Shown piece by piece: positions 46,583 to 54,962 of a DNA stretch of 64,000 nucleotides. The stretch's first letter is position 1, and every line of letters begins with the position of its first letter. The notes under the pieces are model-generated. The model was not told the DNA's origin. It saw only the letters and a list, made by a program, of their open reading frames with translations, and ran no database searches. The position numbers were made by a program, and so were the translations under genes. Source of the DNA: Roseospirillum parvum (GTDB lineage Bacteria; Pseudomonadota; Alphaproteobacteria; Rhodospirillales; Rhodospirillaceae); assembly GCF_900100455.1 (NCBI RefSeq), contig NZ_FNCV01000003.1:248001-312000 (forward strand), given 5' to 3'.

Positions 46583-47200
46583 TCAGTCGTGCCGGCGCAG
46601 GACGAACCAGGTCAGGTCGTCCTGCGGGAAGGCCGGATCGCGTTTCCAAACGAACCCATAGTCGACCAGTTCCATGTCATCGAAACGGTCGAGAAACTCG
46701 CCGGCAAAATCGCGCTTGAACAGCTTCTCCCGGTGGCCCCGGTAGGTCACTTCAACCGGGGTGGGATTGTAGTACTCGGCGATGACGACATAGCGACCGG
46801 CGGCCTGGTGAAGAGTGTCGTAAACCCCCGGCAGCGCCGACGGATCGACATGGATCAGAAAGCCTTTGGTGATGACCAGGTCGTAAAGGCCATCGGGCTC
46901 CCACTCCAGAGCCGACTGGTTGATGGCGCGCACATTCGGCACCCGACCCAACTCGGCCGCCGCGCCGGCCTGAATCTCCACCCCGGTCATCCGGGACTCG
47001 GGGCTCAGGACGTTGATCGCCCGCAGGTTCTGACCCACGTTGGCGCCCAATTCCAGAACGCTGCCAGGCACCCCGGTCAGTTCCAGAATGCGTGACCAGA
47101 AGGCCACATTCGCACTGCGGAACTTGGTCGACCGCTCAGTATAGGCCACACCGAACTCGCCGGCCCAGAAGGCTTCCTGCTCGGTCTTATAACGCGTCAT
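46583..47200 (-). CDS. Pseudaminic acid biosynthesis-associated methylase-like protein
   Basis: 205 residues, class I SAM methyltransferase with VLELGANVGQNL (motif I), NVRAINQSALEW, YDLVITKGFLIHVDPSALPG and YNPTPVEVTYRGHREKLFKR. The N-terminus MTRYKTEQEAFWAGEFGVAY is very like the methylases found in pseudaminic and legionaminic acid clusters. No other sugar genes are near, so the target may be a glycan or nucleotide sugar made elsewhere in the genome. Function inferred only. Confidence 0.8.
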   Translation of the reverse strand: MTRYKTEQEAFWAGEFGVAYTERSTKFRSANVAFWSRILELTGVPGSVLELGANVGQNLRAINVLSPESRMTGVEIQAGAAAELGRVPNVRAINQSALEWEPDGLYDLVITKGFLIHVDPSALPGVYDTLHQAAGRYVVIAEYYNPTPVEVTYRGHREKLFKRDFAGEFLDRFDDMELVDYGFVWKRDPAFPQDDLTWFVLRRHD

Positions 47201-47287
47201 CGGCGGTTCTCAAATCAGGGCACCCTTTGCGCTGGCGCCCGGCAAACCGCCGGGGCCACGTCGCGCGGAGCGTGCAACCCAGTCGGC

Positions 47288-47413
47288 TCAGCCCTGGCGG
47301 GCCTTCATCCGGGGGTTCTTCTTGTTGATCACGAAAACCCGGCCACGGCGGCGCACCACGCGGCAGTTCTTGTCCCGGGTCTTGGCCGATTTCAGGGAGT
47401 TGCGGACCCGCAT
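47288..47413 (-). CDS. rpmJ: 50S ribosomal protein bL36 (zinc-free type)
   Basis: 41 residues, start [20 protein letters not shown], ending [12 protein letters not shown]. Only one Cys is present where the zinc form has CxxC..CxxxxH, so this is the C-minus type, usual in alphaproteobacteria. AAGGA lies about eight bases before ATG 47413. Transcribed alone from a clear promoter. Confidence 0.96.
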   Translation of the reverse strand: MRVRNSLKSAKTRDKNCRVVRRRGRVFVINKKNPRMKARQG

Positions 47414-47460
47414 CGGGGAGATCCTTCTTGCTTGCTTCGTTACGGCAACAGAAAACCGGG

Positions 47461-47485
47461 GCCGCCGACCCAAGGGGCCGGCGGC
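47461..47485 (-). promoter_or_regulatory. Leader hairpin in the rpmJ mRNA
   Basis: GCCGCCGACC (47461-47470) and GGCCGGCGGC (47476-47485) pair over 9 of 10 bases with a short AAGG-type loop, between the likely transcript start and the rpmJ ribosome-binding site. May be a leader structure or attenuator. Confidence 0.4.
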
Positions 47486-47502
47486 GCCGAAATGAGGAGC
47501 GC

Positions 47503-47531
47503 ACCCTAGTCAGCGCCGCCTGCCCTGTCAA
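47503..47531 (-). promoter_or_regulatory. rpmJ promoter
   Basis: On the reverse strand a perfect TTGACA (47526-47531), 17-base spacer and TAGGGT (47503-47508), about 90 bases upstream of rpmJ. This is the best sigma-70-like promoter seen in the window. Confidence 0.6.
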
Positions 47532-47571
47532 CGAGCTTCACGCGCCCAGGGGAATCCCGGGGCCGGCGCCC

Positions 47572-48162
47572 CTATTCCGGCAGGGCCCCGGGATCGGGAA
47601 TGACGTCGGCCCGCCGCTCCAGTTTGCGCGCGACGTGGCGGGCGGACAGCTCGGTCAGGCGCCTGACGGTGGCGTCCAGCTCGCCCAGTTCGCGCAGCAT
47701 CTCGTTGGACAGCTCGTCCATGCCGACCAGATTGACACACTGGCGCAGGCTGTCCGAGTGCCCCTCAAGCACCTTCACGAAATCTGCGATGCTGCGCGGC
47801 CGGGTCATGTAGACGGCGTGCACGTTGCGCAGGTTTTCCATCAGGATGTCGATCAGGGCACGGATGAACGGGTCGGCCCGACCCAGCTTGTCCTGCACCA
47901 CCCGGCCCGGGATGCGCACCAGGACCGAGGCCTCCAGCGCCACCGCCGAGGCCATGCGCGGCGAACCATCGACCACCGCCATCTCGCCGAAGATCGAGCC
48001 CTTGTGCAGGGTGCCCAGATGAACCTTGCGGCTGTCCACCTGCTTGTAGATGGCCACCTTGCCGCTTTCCACCAGATAGGCGGCATCGCCGGGGTCGTTC
48101 TGGCGGAAGATGGTGGCGCCCTCCGGGAAGGGGCGACGTTCGAGCAACGGGTCACGGAACAT
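47572..48162 (-). CDS. Cyclic nucleotide-binding domain protein without HTH
   Basis: 196 residues. The cNMP-binding beta roll has the phosphate cassette FGEMAVVDGSPRMASA with conserved Glu and Arg, preceded by GDAAYLVESGKVAIYK. Unlike Crp/Fnr there is no DNA-binding HTH; the remaining half is helical (NLRNVHAVYMTRP, VGMDELSNEMLRELGELDA). It probably signals by protein contact. A class III cyclase (30149-32434) in this window could make its ligand (inference). Confidence 0.85.
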   Translation of the reverse strand: MFRDPLLERRPFPEGATIFRQNDPGDAAYLVESGKVAIYKQVDSRKVHLGTLHKGSIFGEMAVVDGSPRMASAVALEASVLVRIPGRVVQDKLGRADPFIRALIDILMENLRNVHAVYMTRPRSIADFVKVLEGHSDSLRQCVNLVGMDELSNEMLRELGELDATVRRLTELSARHVARKLERRADVIPDPGALPE

Positions 48163-48227
48163 CGGCGACGCCCCTTCTGCAAGGCCCGGCCGGCGGGAGA
48201 GACAGGCCGGCCATCAAACGACCGGCA

Positions 48228-48929
48228 TCACGGCCCGGTCAGCCACAGGCGCATCAGGGCGGTGACCGCCACCGGCTGCTCCAGCGGCGACAGGTGGCCG
48301 CACGCCTCGATGATGGCCAGACGGGCCCCGGGGATGCCGTCGGCCATCTCCTGGTGCACCTTGGGCGGCGTCAGGGCATCCTCGCGGCCGCACAGGACCA
48401 GGGTCGGCACGTCGATGGCGCCCAGTTCGGGGCGGCTGTCCGGACGCTCCAGCAGGGCCCGCTGCTGGCGCACGAAGGTTTCGGCGCCGACCCGCTCGGC
48501 CATCGCGTCGACCTCGGCGTTCAGGGCCGCGTCGGCCATGCGGTCCGGGTGGATCAGGAATGGCCGGGTGGTGCGCACCGCCTTCTCGAAGCCGCCGCCC
48601 TCGGTCATCTCGATCAACTGGCGGCGCTGCTCCTTCTGTTCGTCGCGGTCGGCCCGGGCGTTGGTGTCGAGCAGGCACAGCCGGCTGACCCGCTCGCGGG
48701 CCTGACGCAGCACCGCAAAGGCGATGTAGCCGCCCATGGACAGGCCAGCCAGGGCAAAGCGCGGCGGCGCGGCGGCCAGCAGGTTGGCGGCGATCTCGTC
48801 AACCGTCGTGCCGGCGGCCGCATCGGCGATGGTGATGTCGGCCACCTCGGCCAGCGGCTCGACCTGCCGGGCCCACAGCCCGTGATCACACAAAAGCCCG
48901 GGAACGAGCACCAGCGGCGTTTTTTCCAT
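48228..48929 (-). CDS. Alpha/beta hydrolase
   Basis: 233 residues from ATG 48929, which has AAGGAAACG upstream; a TTG further 5' is less likely. The alpha/beta hydrolase core has VLVPGLLCDHGLW (oxyanion region), the nucleophile elbow GLSMGGY, an acidic residue in GREDALTPP and the catalytic His in ACGHLSPLEQP. Substrate unknown. Followed in the upstream direction by an isochorismatase-like gene 28 bases away. Confidence 0.85.
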   Translation of the reverse strand: MEKTPLVLVPGLLCDHGLWARQVEPLAEVADITIADAAAGTTVDEIAANLLAAAPPRFALAGLSMGGYIAFAVLRQARERVSRLCLLDTNARADRDEQKEQRRQLIEMTEGGGFEKAVRTTRPFLIHPDRMADAALNAEVDAMAERVGAETFVRQQRALLERPDSRPELGAIDVPTLVLCGREDALTPPKVHQEMADGIPGARLAIIEACGHLSPLEQPVAVTALMRLWLTGP

Positions 48930-48957
48930 TGCGAACGTTTCCTTGTTTGACAACAGG

Positions 48958-49500
48958 TTATTTGATCAGCTTCTGCATTTCCTTGAAGGCCGGATGACGC
49001 GCGTCGCCCAGCCATTCGAAGAGCACCATCTCCACCGTCACCAGGTCCACCCCGGCCCGGGCCAGACGTTCCAGGGCCGCCGCCTGGCTCTCCGGCTGGC
49101 GCGACGACACCGCATCGCGCACCACCCGGGTGGCGTAGCCCATGCGGTGCAGGTCGAGCGCCGTCTGGGTGACGCAAACGTGGGCCTCGATGCCGGCGAT
49201 GACCACCCCGGGCCGGCCCAGCTGCTCCAGGCGGCGCAGGATCGACGGCTCGCCGGCGCAGGAGAAGGTGGTCTTTTCCAAGAAGGCGTCGGGCTCGGCC
49301 AATTCGCGCAGGTCGATCATGGTCGGCCCCAGGCCCTTGGGGTACTGTTCGCTGACCAGCACCGGCACGCCGACCAGCGCCGCCCCCTTCATCAGACGCT
49401 GCCCGTTGACCAACACCCGGCGCGGGTCGTCCATCACCGGGGCCAGCTTTTCCTGCACATCGACCATCAGCAGCACGTCGCGTGCATGGTCCATCAGCAT
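48958..49500 (-). CDS. Isochorismatase-like cysteine hydrolase
   Basis: 180 residues from ATG 49500, preceded by AGGAGA. Catalytic Asp in LLMVDVQEKL, Lys in LEKTTFSC and Cys in GIEAHVCVTQTALDL form the family triad. Related to YcaC and nicotinamidase. The substrate is unknown; probable two-gene unit with the alpha/beta hydrolase. Confidence 0.88.
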   Translation of the reverse strand: MLMDHARDVLLMVDVQEKLAPVMDDPRRVLVNGQRLMKGAALVGVPVLVSEQYPKGLGPTMIDLRELAEPDAFLEKTTFSCAGEPSILRRLEQLGRPGVVIAGIEAHVCVTQTALDLHRMGYATRVVRDAVSSRQPESQAAALERLARAGVDLVTVEMVLFEWLGDARHPAFKEMQKLIK

Positions 49501-49797
49501 TGGTTCGTCTCCTGACTGAATGGCAACGGCAAAGACGCCATGACGGGTGGCGAAGCTAGCGCAGATTGCGAGGTGGAGAAACCATCTTCCCCCGCTCACG
49601 CGGGCCGCCCGGCCTTGATCGCGCCGGCCGTCCGGCCGTGGCACCCGGGACACGCCCAGCGCGGAAACCGGCGGCACCACGCCGCCGGAGGTTGACAGCC
49701 CCCGGTCAAGGGCGGATAGTCCGCCGCCGGTCGGGGTTCCGACACCCTCCGCCGCCGCCATTCGGCGGGCGCCCGAAGGATCCAGGGACCCCGTGGG

Positions 49798-49842
49798 CCG
49801 GCTCTTGGGAAACCGGCTCTTGGGAAACCGGCTCTTGGGAAA
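49798..49842. repeat. Three perfect 15-bp direct repeats
   Basis: CCGGCTCTTGGGAAA occurs at 49798-49812, 49813-49827 and 49828-49842 without gaps. Confidence 0.95.
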
Positions 49843-50043
49843 AGCGTCGGGCTGCGTGCCGGAGCACCGGGCGTGACGGCCGGAACCGCGCCGGACCAAG
49901 GCGTCAACCGGGCACACCGCCGCTCCCAAGGCGCGGGACCACCTCGAGCCATGGCCCCGCGTTGCGTGGCCGGTCGCCCGGGTCCAGCCCGCCGCTGGCG
50001 GCTCCATCGTGCCGCCGGTTGATTTTTGCCCCCCGGTTTGCCG

Positions 50044-50083
50044 TATCCGAAATTTCCCTATCCGAACTTCCCCCGTATCCGAA
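50044..50083. repeat. TATCCGAA triplicate before the helicase
   Basis: TATCCGAA at 50044-50051, 50059-50066 and 50076-50083, each followed by a similar T/C-rich spacer (TTTCCC or CTTCCCCCG), spacing 15 and 17 bases, ending 25 bases before the ATG. Could be duplicated promoter or leader DNA. Confidence 0.8.
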
Positions 50084-50108
50084 CTTCAAGGACAGTCGGT
50101 CAGAGTTG

Positions 50109-52313
50109 ATGAGTTTCGCCGACCTCGGCCTCAGTGCCGACACCCTCAAGGCCGTTACCGAAGCGGGCTATGAGACCCCCACCCCGATCCAGAGCCAGGC
50201 CATCCCGATGGTCCTGCAGGGCCGCGACGTGCTGGGCATCGCCCAGACCGGCACCGGCAAGACGGCCGGTTTCACCCTGCCGATGATCGACATCCTGACC
50301 AAGGGCCGGGCCAAGGCGCGCATGCCGCGCTCGCTGATCCTCGCCCCGACCCGCGAGCTGGCGACCCAGGTCGCCGACAGCTTCAAGAACTACGGGCGCT
50401 ATCACCGGCTGACCCACGCCCTTCTGATCGGCGGCGAATCGGTGGTCGAGCAGCGCAACGTGCTGATGCGCGGCGTCGACGTCTTGATCTGCACCCCGGG
50501 CCGCCTGCTCGACATGTTCGAGCGCGGGCTGCTGCTGCTCACCGACGTCAAGATCCTGGTCATCGACGAAGCCGACCGGATGCTCGACATGGGCTTCATT
50601 CCGGACGTGGAACGGATTGTCGGCCTGCTGCCGCCGATCCGCCAGACGCTGTTCTTCTCGGCCACCATGGACAAGGAAATCCAGCGTCTGGCCGACGCCT
50701 TCCTGATGAACCCCAAGGAAATCCGCATCGCGCCCAAGATCTCCACCGCCGAGACGGTGACCCAGCATCTGGTCTGCGTGAACGTGATCGACAAGCGCGA
50801 GGCACTGCGCCACGTCCTGAACATGGAGGAGGTGCGCAACGCCTTCATCTTCTGCAACCGGAAGCGCGACGTGGACGTGCTGCAACGCTCGCTGCACAAG
50901 CACGGCTTCGACGCCGTCGCCCTGCACGGCGACATGCCCCAGTACGTGCGCACCCAGACCCTGGAGCGCTTCAAGGCCGACCAGATCAGGCTTCTGGTCT
51001 GCTCCGACGTGGCGGCGCGCGGGCTGGATGTGGTCAACGTCAGCCATGTGTTCAATTTCGACGTCCCCAACCACCCGGAGGACTACGTCCACCGCATCGG
51101 CCGCACCGGCCGGGCCGGGCGCGAGGGCAAGGCCTACACCCTGGCCACGCCGGAGGACGGCAAGCATCTCGACGCCGTCGAGCGCTTCATCGGCCGGGCC
51201 ATTCCGGAAATCGTCCTGGAAGGCATCGACCGCTGCGAGATCACCGAGCAGGACCGCCAGGAAGGCGGCAAGAGCCGCCACAAGCGGGCCGGCGGCGAAC
51301 GCGGCGACCGGCGTTCTTCGTCCAAGACGGAGCGCACCGCCGCCCGGCCGCCCCGAGGCGAGCGCGGAGAGCGTCCTGAACGCGGTGAACATCCTGAGCG
51401 CGGAGAGCGCCCTGAACGCCCCGAGCGCCCTGAACGTCCTGAGCGCAACGCCCAGCGGGAAGAGCCGCGGGACAGCCGCCCGATCCGCTCCGACGAGCGG
51501 CCGGCGCGCGGGCGGGATCGCGGATCGCGGGGCGACTCCGGGCGTGAGGGCGGCGACCGGCCGGTGGTTGCCTTCGGCGATCAGATCCCGGCCTTCATGC
51601 TGATCGAACCCCGCCCGGCCGGCGGCAGCGACGACGACGACGGCGAGATTGCGCCCGAGGACTCCAAGCCCGCCGCCAAGCCCGCCACCAAGAGCCGCCG
51701 CAAGAAGGCCGCGCCGGTCGGCGAGGGCAAGCCGCGCCGCAGCCGCAAGAAGGCCGAGCCGACGCCAGAGCCCGACAGCGTTGAGGCGCAAGTTGAGGCG
51801 CCAACGGTTGAGGCGCCAACGGTTGAGGCACAGGGTGAGCCACAGGGTGAGGACGCTGCCGAGGCAGCTTCCGAAACCGCTCCCGAGGCCCTTCCCGAGA
51901 CTGCTGCCGCCAGCGACGACGCCGCGCCGCCGGCCAAGAAGCCGACCCGACGCCGCACCACGCGCAAGAAGGCGGAGGCGGCGGACCCCGCCGAGGCAGC
52001 GGCCGAGACGACGGCGGAATCCCCGGCCGAAGGGGCCGAGGAGACTCCGCCGACCGCCAAGCCCGCGCCGCGCAAGCGTCGCAGCCGCAAGAGCGCCGAA
52101 AGCGGCGCCGCAGCCGGCCCGGCCGAGGGTGGCGAAGGAACCGGCGCCGACAGCGTCGAGCCCCCCGCCGCCAAACCGGCCCGCAAGCCCCGCACCCGTC
52201 GCAAACCGGCCGCCAAGGCCGAGACCGCCGACGCTGCCGACGCTGCCGACGTTCCCGACAAGGCACCGGAGCCGTCGCCCTCCGAAGCCGCCAGCGAAAC
52301 GCCCGCCGACTGA
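50109..52313 (+). CDS. DEAD-box RNA helicase, RhlE-type with long repetitive tail
   Basis: 734 residues. The helicase core (1-380) has Q motif YETPTPIQSQ, motif I AQTGTGKTA, DEAD as VIDEADRMLDMGF, SAT, motif V VCSDVAARGLDV and VI HRIGRTGRAGREG. The tail (about 390-734) is unlike the core: an ERPERGE repeat region, then Lys/Arg/Ala/Pro-rich blocks (KPTRRRTTRKKA, KPRTRRKPAA) and acid-rich blocks with VEAPTVEAPT. Such basic tails bind RNA. Probably involved in ribosome assembly or RNA decay in the cold. Start ATG 50109 has only a weak ribosome site. Confidence 0.93.
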   Translation: MSFADLGLSADTLKAVTEAGYETPTPIQSQAIPMVLQGRDVLGIAQTGTGKTAGFTLPMIDILTKGRAKARMPRSLILAPTRELATQVADSFKNYGRYHRLTHALLIGGESVVEQRNVLMRGVDVLICTPGRLLDMFERGLLLLTDVKILVIDEADRMLDMGFIPDVERIVGLLPPIRQTLFFSATMDKEIQRLADAFLMNPKEIRIAPKISTAETVTQHLVCVNVIDKREALRHVLNMEEVRNAFIFCNRKRDVDVLQRSLHKHGFDAVALHGDMPQYVRTQTLERFKADQIRLLVCSDVAARGLDVVNVSHVFNFDVPNHPEDYVHRIGRTGRAGREGKAYTLATPEDGKHLDAVERFIGRAIPEIVLEGIDRCEITEQDRQEGGKSRHKRAGGERGDRRSSSKTERTAARPPRGERGERPERGEHPERGERPERPERPERPERNAQREEPRDSRPIRSDERPARGRDRGSRGDSGREGGDRPVVAFGDQIPAFMLIEPRPAGGSDDDDGEIAPEDSKPAAKPATKSRRKKAAPVGEGKPRRSRKKAEPTPEPDSVEAQVEAPTVEAPTVEAQGEPQGEDAAEAASETAPEALPETAAASDDAAPPAKKPTRRRTTRKKAEAADPAEAAAETTAESPAEGAEETPPTAKPAPRKRRSRKSAESGAAAGPAEGGEGTGADSVEPPAAKPARKPRTRRKPAAKAETADAADAADVPDKAPEPSPSEAASETPAD
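51792..51821. repeat. 15-bp tandem duplication in the helicase tail
   Basis: GTTGAGGCGCCAACG is repeated exactly (51792-51806, 51807-51821), giving VEAPT twice. A partial third copy and a 12-bp CAGGGTGAGCCA-type repeat follow, so this tail has grown by short duplications. Confidence 0.9.
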
Positions 52314-52541
52314 AGCGCGCCGCGACGGGGCGATCTCTGGGAATTCACCGTTCGGGGATCGCCAGGCGCCCTTGATTGCCGGACCCAGGCCACGTCCCGG
52401 CCAGTTGAGGGCGGCGGGCAACGCCACCGGGCCGCGACCCTGCCACCATCATTGAATTGATGGGGAGGCCGATTTGGGCGACAACCGGAAGCCACCATGT
52501 GGTTCCCCCTTGTTCGCCCCCGGCTCCAGGAATCCCCCACC

Positions 52542-54191
52542 ATGTCCATGCCTTCCGCCGCCGGCACCGCCCCTCTCGGACGGGTCCTGCTGGATGCCCT
52601 GCGCGCCCACGGGGCGCGTGAGATCTTCGGCATCCCGGGCGATTTCGCCCTGCCCTTCTTCCGCCACGTCGAACAGGCCGGCATCCTGCCCCTGTTCACC
52701 CTCAGTCACGAGCCGGCGGTCGGCTTCGCCGCCGATGCCGCGGCGCGCTGGCACGGCGGACCGGGGGTGGCCGCCGTCACCTATGGCGCCGGGGCGTTGA
52801 ACATGGTCAATCCGGTGGCCGGAGCCTATGCCGAGAAATCGCCACTGGTGGTGATCTCCGGCGCCCCGGGGCTGGCCGAGCGCGACCGGGGGCTGCTGTT
52901 GCATCATCAGGCCCGCACCGTCGATTCCCAGTTCCGCATCTTCTCGGAAATCACCTGCGACCAGTGCGTGCTCGACGACCCGGCCGAGGCCCCGGCCCGT
53001 CTGGCCCGGGTGCTGCGCCGCTGCCGCGAGGAGTCGCGGCCGGTCTACATCGAACTGCCGCGCGATCAGGTGGACCGCCCCTGCGCCCCGGTGCCGGTGC
53101 TGCCCGCCTCGCCGATCGACACCGAGGTCGTGGACGCCTGCGCCGACGCCGTGCTGGCGCGCCTGGCCGAGGCCCGCGCCCCGGCCATGATCATCGGCGT
53201 CGAGGTGCGCCGCTTCGGGCTGGAGGACAAGGTGGCGACGTTGGCCCGCCGGCTTGGCCTGCCGGTGGCCAGCACCTTCATGGGGCGCGGCCTGCTGGCC
53301 GAGGCCGAGGCGCCGCTGCTCGGCATCTACCTGGGCCCGGCCGGCCATCCCGAGGTCAGCCAGCCGATCGAGGAGGCGGACGCCCTGCTCATGCTCGGGG
53401 TGCTGCTGTCGGACACCAACTTCGGCGTCTCGGCCCGGCGGATCGACCTGAGGCGGGCCATCCGTGCCGTGGATCGCACCGTCAATCTGGGCTTCGCGGT
53501 CTATCCCGAAGTGCCGCTGGGAGCCCTGCTCGACGCCCTGCTGGCCCGTCTGCCAGAGGCCACGCCGGCCGGCCGGCCGGTGCCGCCGCGCGCCGAACCG
53601 CCGCACGGGCTGATCGCCGACGAGGCGCCGGTTGCCCCGGCCGACATCGCCCGCGCCGTCAACGACCTGTTCGCCGCCCACGGTCCGATGCCCATCGCCG
53701 CCGACATGGGCGACTGCCTGTTCACCGCCATGGACATCGCCCCCAGCCATCTGGTGGCGCCGGGCTACTATGCGACCATGGGCTTCGGGGTGCCGGCCGG
53801 GTTGGGGCTGTGCGCCACCGACGCCGGGCGGCCGCTGATCCTGGTCGGCGACGGGGCCTTCCAGATGACCGGCTGGGAGCTGGGCAACTGCCAGCGCCTG
53901 GGCTTCGCGCCGCTGGTCATCGTCTTCAACAACGCCAGCTGGGAGATGCTGCGCACCTTCCAGCCCGAGGGCGGCTACAACGACCTATCGGCCTTCCGCT
54001 TCGCCGACATCGCCGAGACCCTGGGCGGGCGCGGCCACCGGGTGAGCACCCGGGCCGAACTGAAAAGCGCGCTGCAGGCGGCCCACGCCGACCACGGCCG
54101 CTTCCAGCTGGTCGAGGTGATGCTGCCCAAGGGGGCGGTGTCGGACATGCTGGGCCGCTTCGTGGCGGCGGCGCGCGGCGCCAACAGCTGA
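52542..54191 (+). CDS. Indolepyruvate/phenylpyruvate decarboxylase (ThDP enzyme)
   Basis: 549 residues, pyruvate decarboxylase-type. The PYR domain has GIPGDFALPF and catalytic Glu in LSHEPAVGFAADAA; LLLHHQART contains the His-His pair of decarboxylases; the ThDP motif GDGAFQMTGWELGN..VFNN is complete. Most similar in pattern to the Azospirillum phenylpyruvate/indolepyruvate decarboxylases that lead to indole- or phenylacetaldehyde and auxin. Exact substrate uncertain. Start ATG 52542 follows AGGA. An upstream ATG at 52497 is less likely. Confidence 0.85.
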   Translation: MSMPSAAGTAPLGRVLLDALRAHGAREIFGIPGDFALPFFRHVEQAGILPLFTLSHEPAVGFAADAAARWHGGPGVAAVTYGAGALNMVNPVAGAYAEKSPLVVISGAPGLAERDRGLLLHHQARTVDSQFRIFSEITCDQCVLDDPAEAPARLARVLRRCREESRPVYIELPRDQVDRPCAPVPVLPASPIDTEVVDACADAVLARLAEARAPAMIIGVEVRRFGLEDKVATLARRLGLPVASTFMGRGLLAEAEAPLLGIYLGPAGHPEVSQPIEEADALLMLGVLLSDTNFGVSARRIDLRRAIRAVDRTVNLGFAVYPEVPLGALLDALLARLPEATPAGRPVPPRAEPPHGLIADEAPVAPADIARAVNDLFAAHGPMPIAADMGDCLFTAMDIAPSHLVAPGYYATMGFGVPAGLGLCATDAGRPLILVGDGAFQMTGWELGNCQRLGFAPLVIVFNNASWEMLRTFQPEGGYNDLSAFRFADIAETLGGRGHRVSTRAELKSALQAAHADHGRFQLVEVMLPKGAVSDMLGRFVAAARGANS

Positions 54192-54249
54192 CCGCGCCTC
54201 ACACAGGCGGTCGGCGCGGCCATGCAAGCCGCGCCGGCCGGAAGCGGGA

Positions 54250-54495
54250 TCAGCCGTGCAGCCGCTCGTACTTGGCGGTCAGCTCTTCCTGGCTTTCCTC
54301 GTGGTTGGGATCGACCAGGATGCACTCCACCGGACAGACCACGATGCACTGCGGCTCGTCGAAGGCACCGACGCACTCGGTGCAGCGGTCCGGATCAATG
54401 GTGAAGATCGGGTCACCCTCTTCGATGGCGTCGTTCGGACACTCGGTGGGACAAGCCCCGCAGGCGATGCAGTCTTCGTTGATGTAAAGGGCCAT
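54250..54495 (-). CDS. YfhL-type 2[4Fe-4S] ferredoxin
   Basis: 81 residues with CIACGACPTECP and CTECVGAFDEPQCIVVCP; the second cluster has an extended CxxC..C loop as in YfhL and Chromatium-type ferredoxins, which have unusually low potentials. Divergent from korA, which needs a ferredoxin as electron partner. The first residues MALYINEDCIACG are the usual start. Confidence 0.93.
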   Translation of the reverse strand: MALYINEDCIACGACPTECPNDAIEEGDPIFTIDPDRCTECVGAFDEPQCIVVCPVECILVDPNHEESQEELTAKYERLHG

Positions 54496-54510
54496 GGGAA
54501 AGCTCCTCGG

Positions 54511-54538
54511 CGATACTTCTGGGGCGATACGTCTGGGG
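54511..54538. repeat. 14-bp tandem repeat upstream of the ferredoxin gene
   Basis: CGATACTTCTGGGG (54511-54524) and CGATACGTCTGGGG (54525-54538) with a decayed third copy following, 15-45 bases upstream of the ferredoxin start. Confidence 0.85.
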
Positions 54539-54769
54539 CGAACCGTCCGGACGTCAATCGGGGTGACGGGGCCCAGGTTTCAAGGCACAAGGCCCGGCGA
54601 GCGGTGGCGGAAAGTACCGCTCGGCGGGCCGGTTATAGGGAATGCCGACGGTGGAATCCACCCTGCATTTCCTGCCGGTTTAGCCGATCACGCGGCGCCA
54701 TGAATTGAGACTTATCAACCCCCACGGACGACCGCCGCGCCAAGTCACCGATCGCCGCCCCGGGCTTGA

Positions 54770-54797
54770 TTGGCAATATGTGTCGGCTTGGTGTATA
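54770..54797 (+). promoter_or_regulatory. Candidate korA promoter
   Basis: TTGGCA (54770-54775), 16-base spacer, TGTATA (54792-54797). Would give a leader of about 160 bases before korA containing the 19-bp duplication. Confidence 0.4.
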
Positions 54798-54918
54798 CCC
54801 TCCCTTCAAAAGGCGCCCTTCAACCTTCAAAAGGTGCCCCTTCCAGACCTGCCCGGCCCGCTGGGCCAAGGGCCGGCCCCGACGACCTTTAAAGACGCCG
54901 CAAAGATGCCGGCGCTGA

Positions 54919-54956
54919 TTGATCCCGAGGTTGTGAATTGATCCCGAGGTTGTGAG
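54919..54956. repeat. 19-bp tandem duplication in the korA leader
   Basis: TTGATCCCGAGGTTGTGAA (54919-54937) and TTGATCCCGAGGTTGTGAG (54938-54956), one mismatch. The second copy touches the GAGAAG ribosome-binding site before ATG 54963, so the duplication changed the immediate translation leader. Confidence 0.9.
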
Positions 54957-54962
54957 AAGCCC

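Larger units (their letters stand above)
49501..50108. other. 608-bp gap before the DEAD-box helicase gene
   Basis: No credible gene. Contains three exact 15-bp direct repeats (49798-49842), and three TATCCGAA repeats (50044-50083) just before the helicase start. Long open frames in it are Pro/Arg-rich shadows. It may include a long 5' leader, as seen for cold-inducible RNA helicases, but no conserved cold-shock motif is recognised. Confidence 0.4.
54496..54962. other. 467-bp ferredoxin-korA divergent gap with nested repeats
   Basis: Carries no credible gene. Contains 14-bp tandem repeats in the ferredoxin leader (54511-54538), a candidate korA promoter (54770-54797), a CCTTCAAAAGG direct repeat near 54802-54835 and a 19-bp tandem duplication next to korA (54919-54956). 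Confidence 0.6.

Noticed and set aside
49501-50108. N-terminal extension or separate gene before the helicase
   Set aside because: Open frames exist on both strands but are Pro/Arg-rich without family features, and the helicase Q motif sits normally after ATG 50109.
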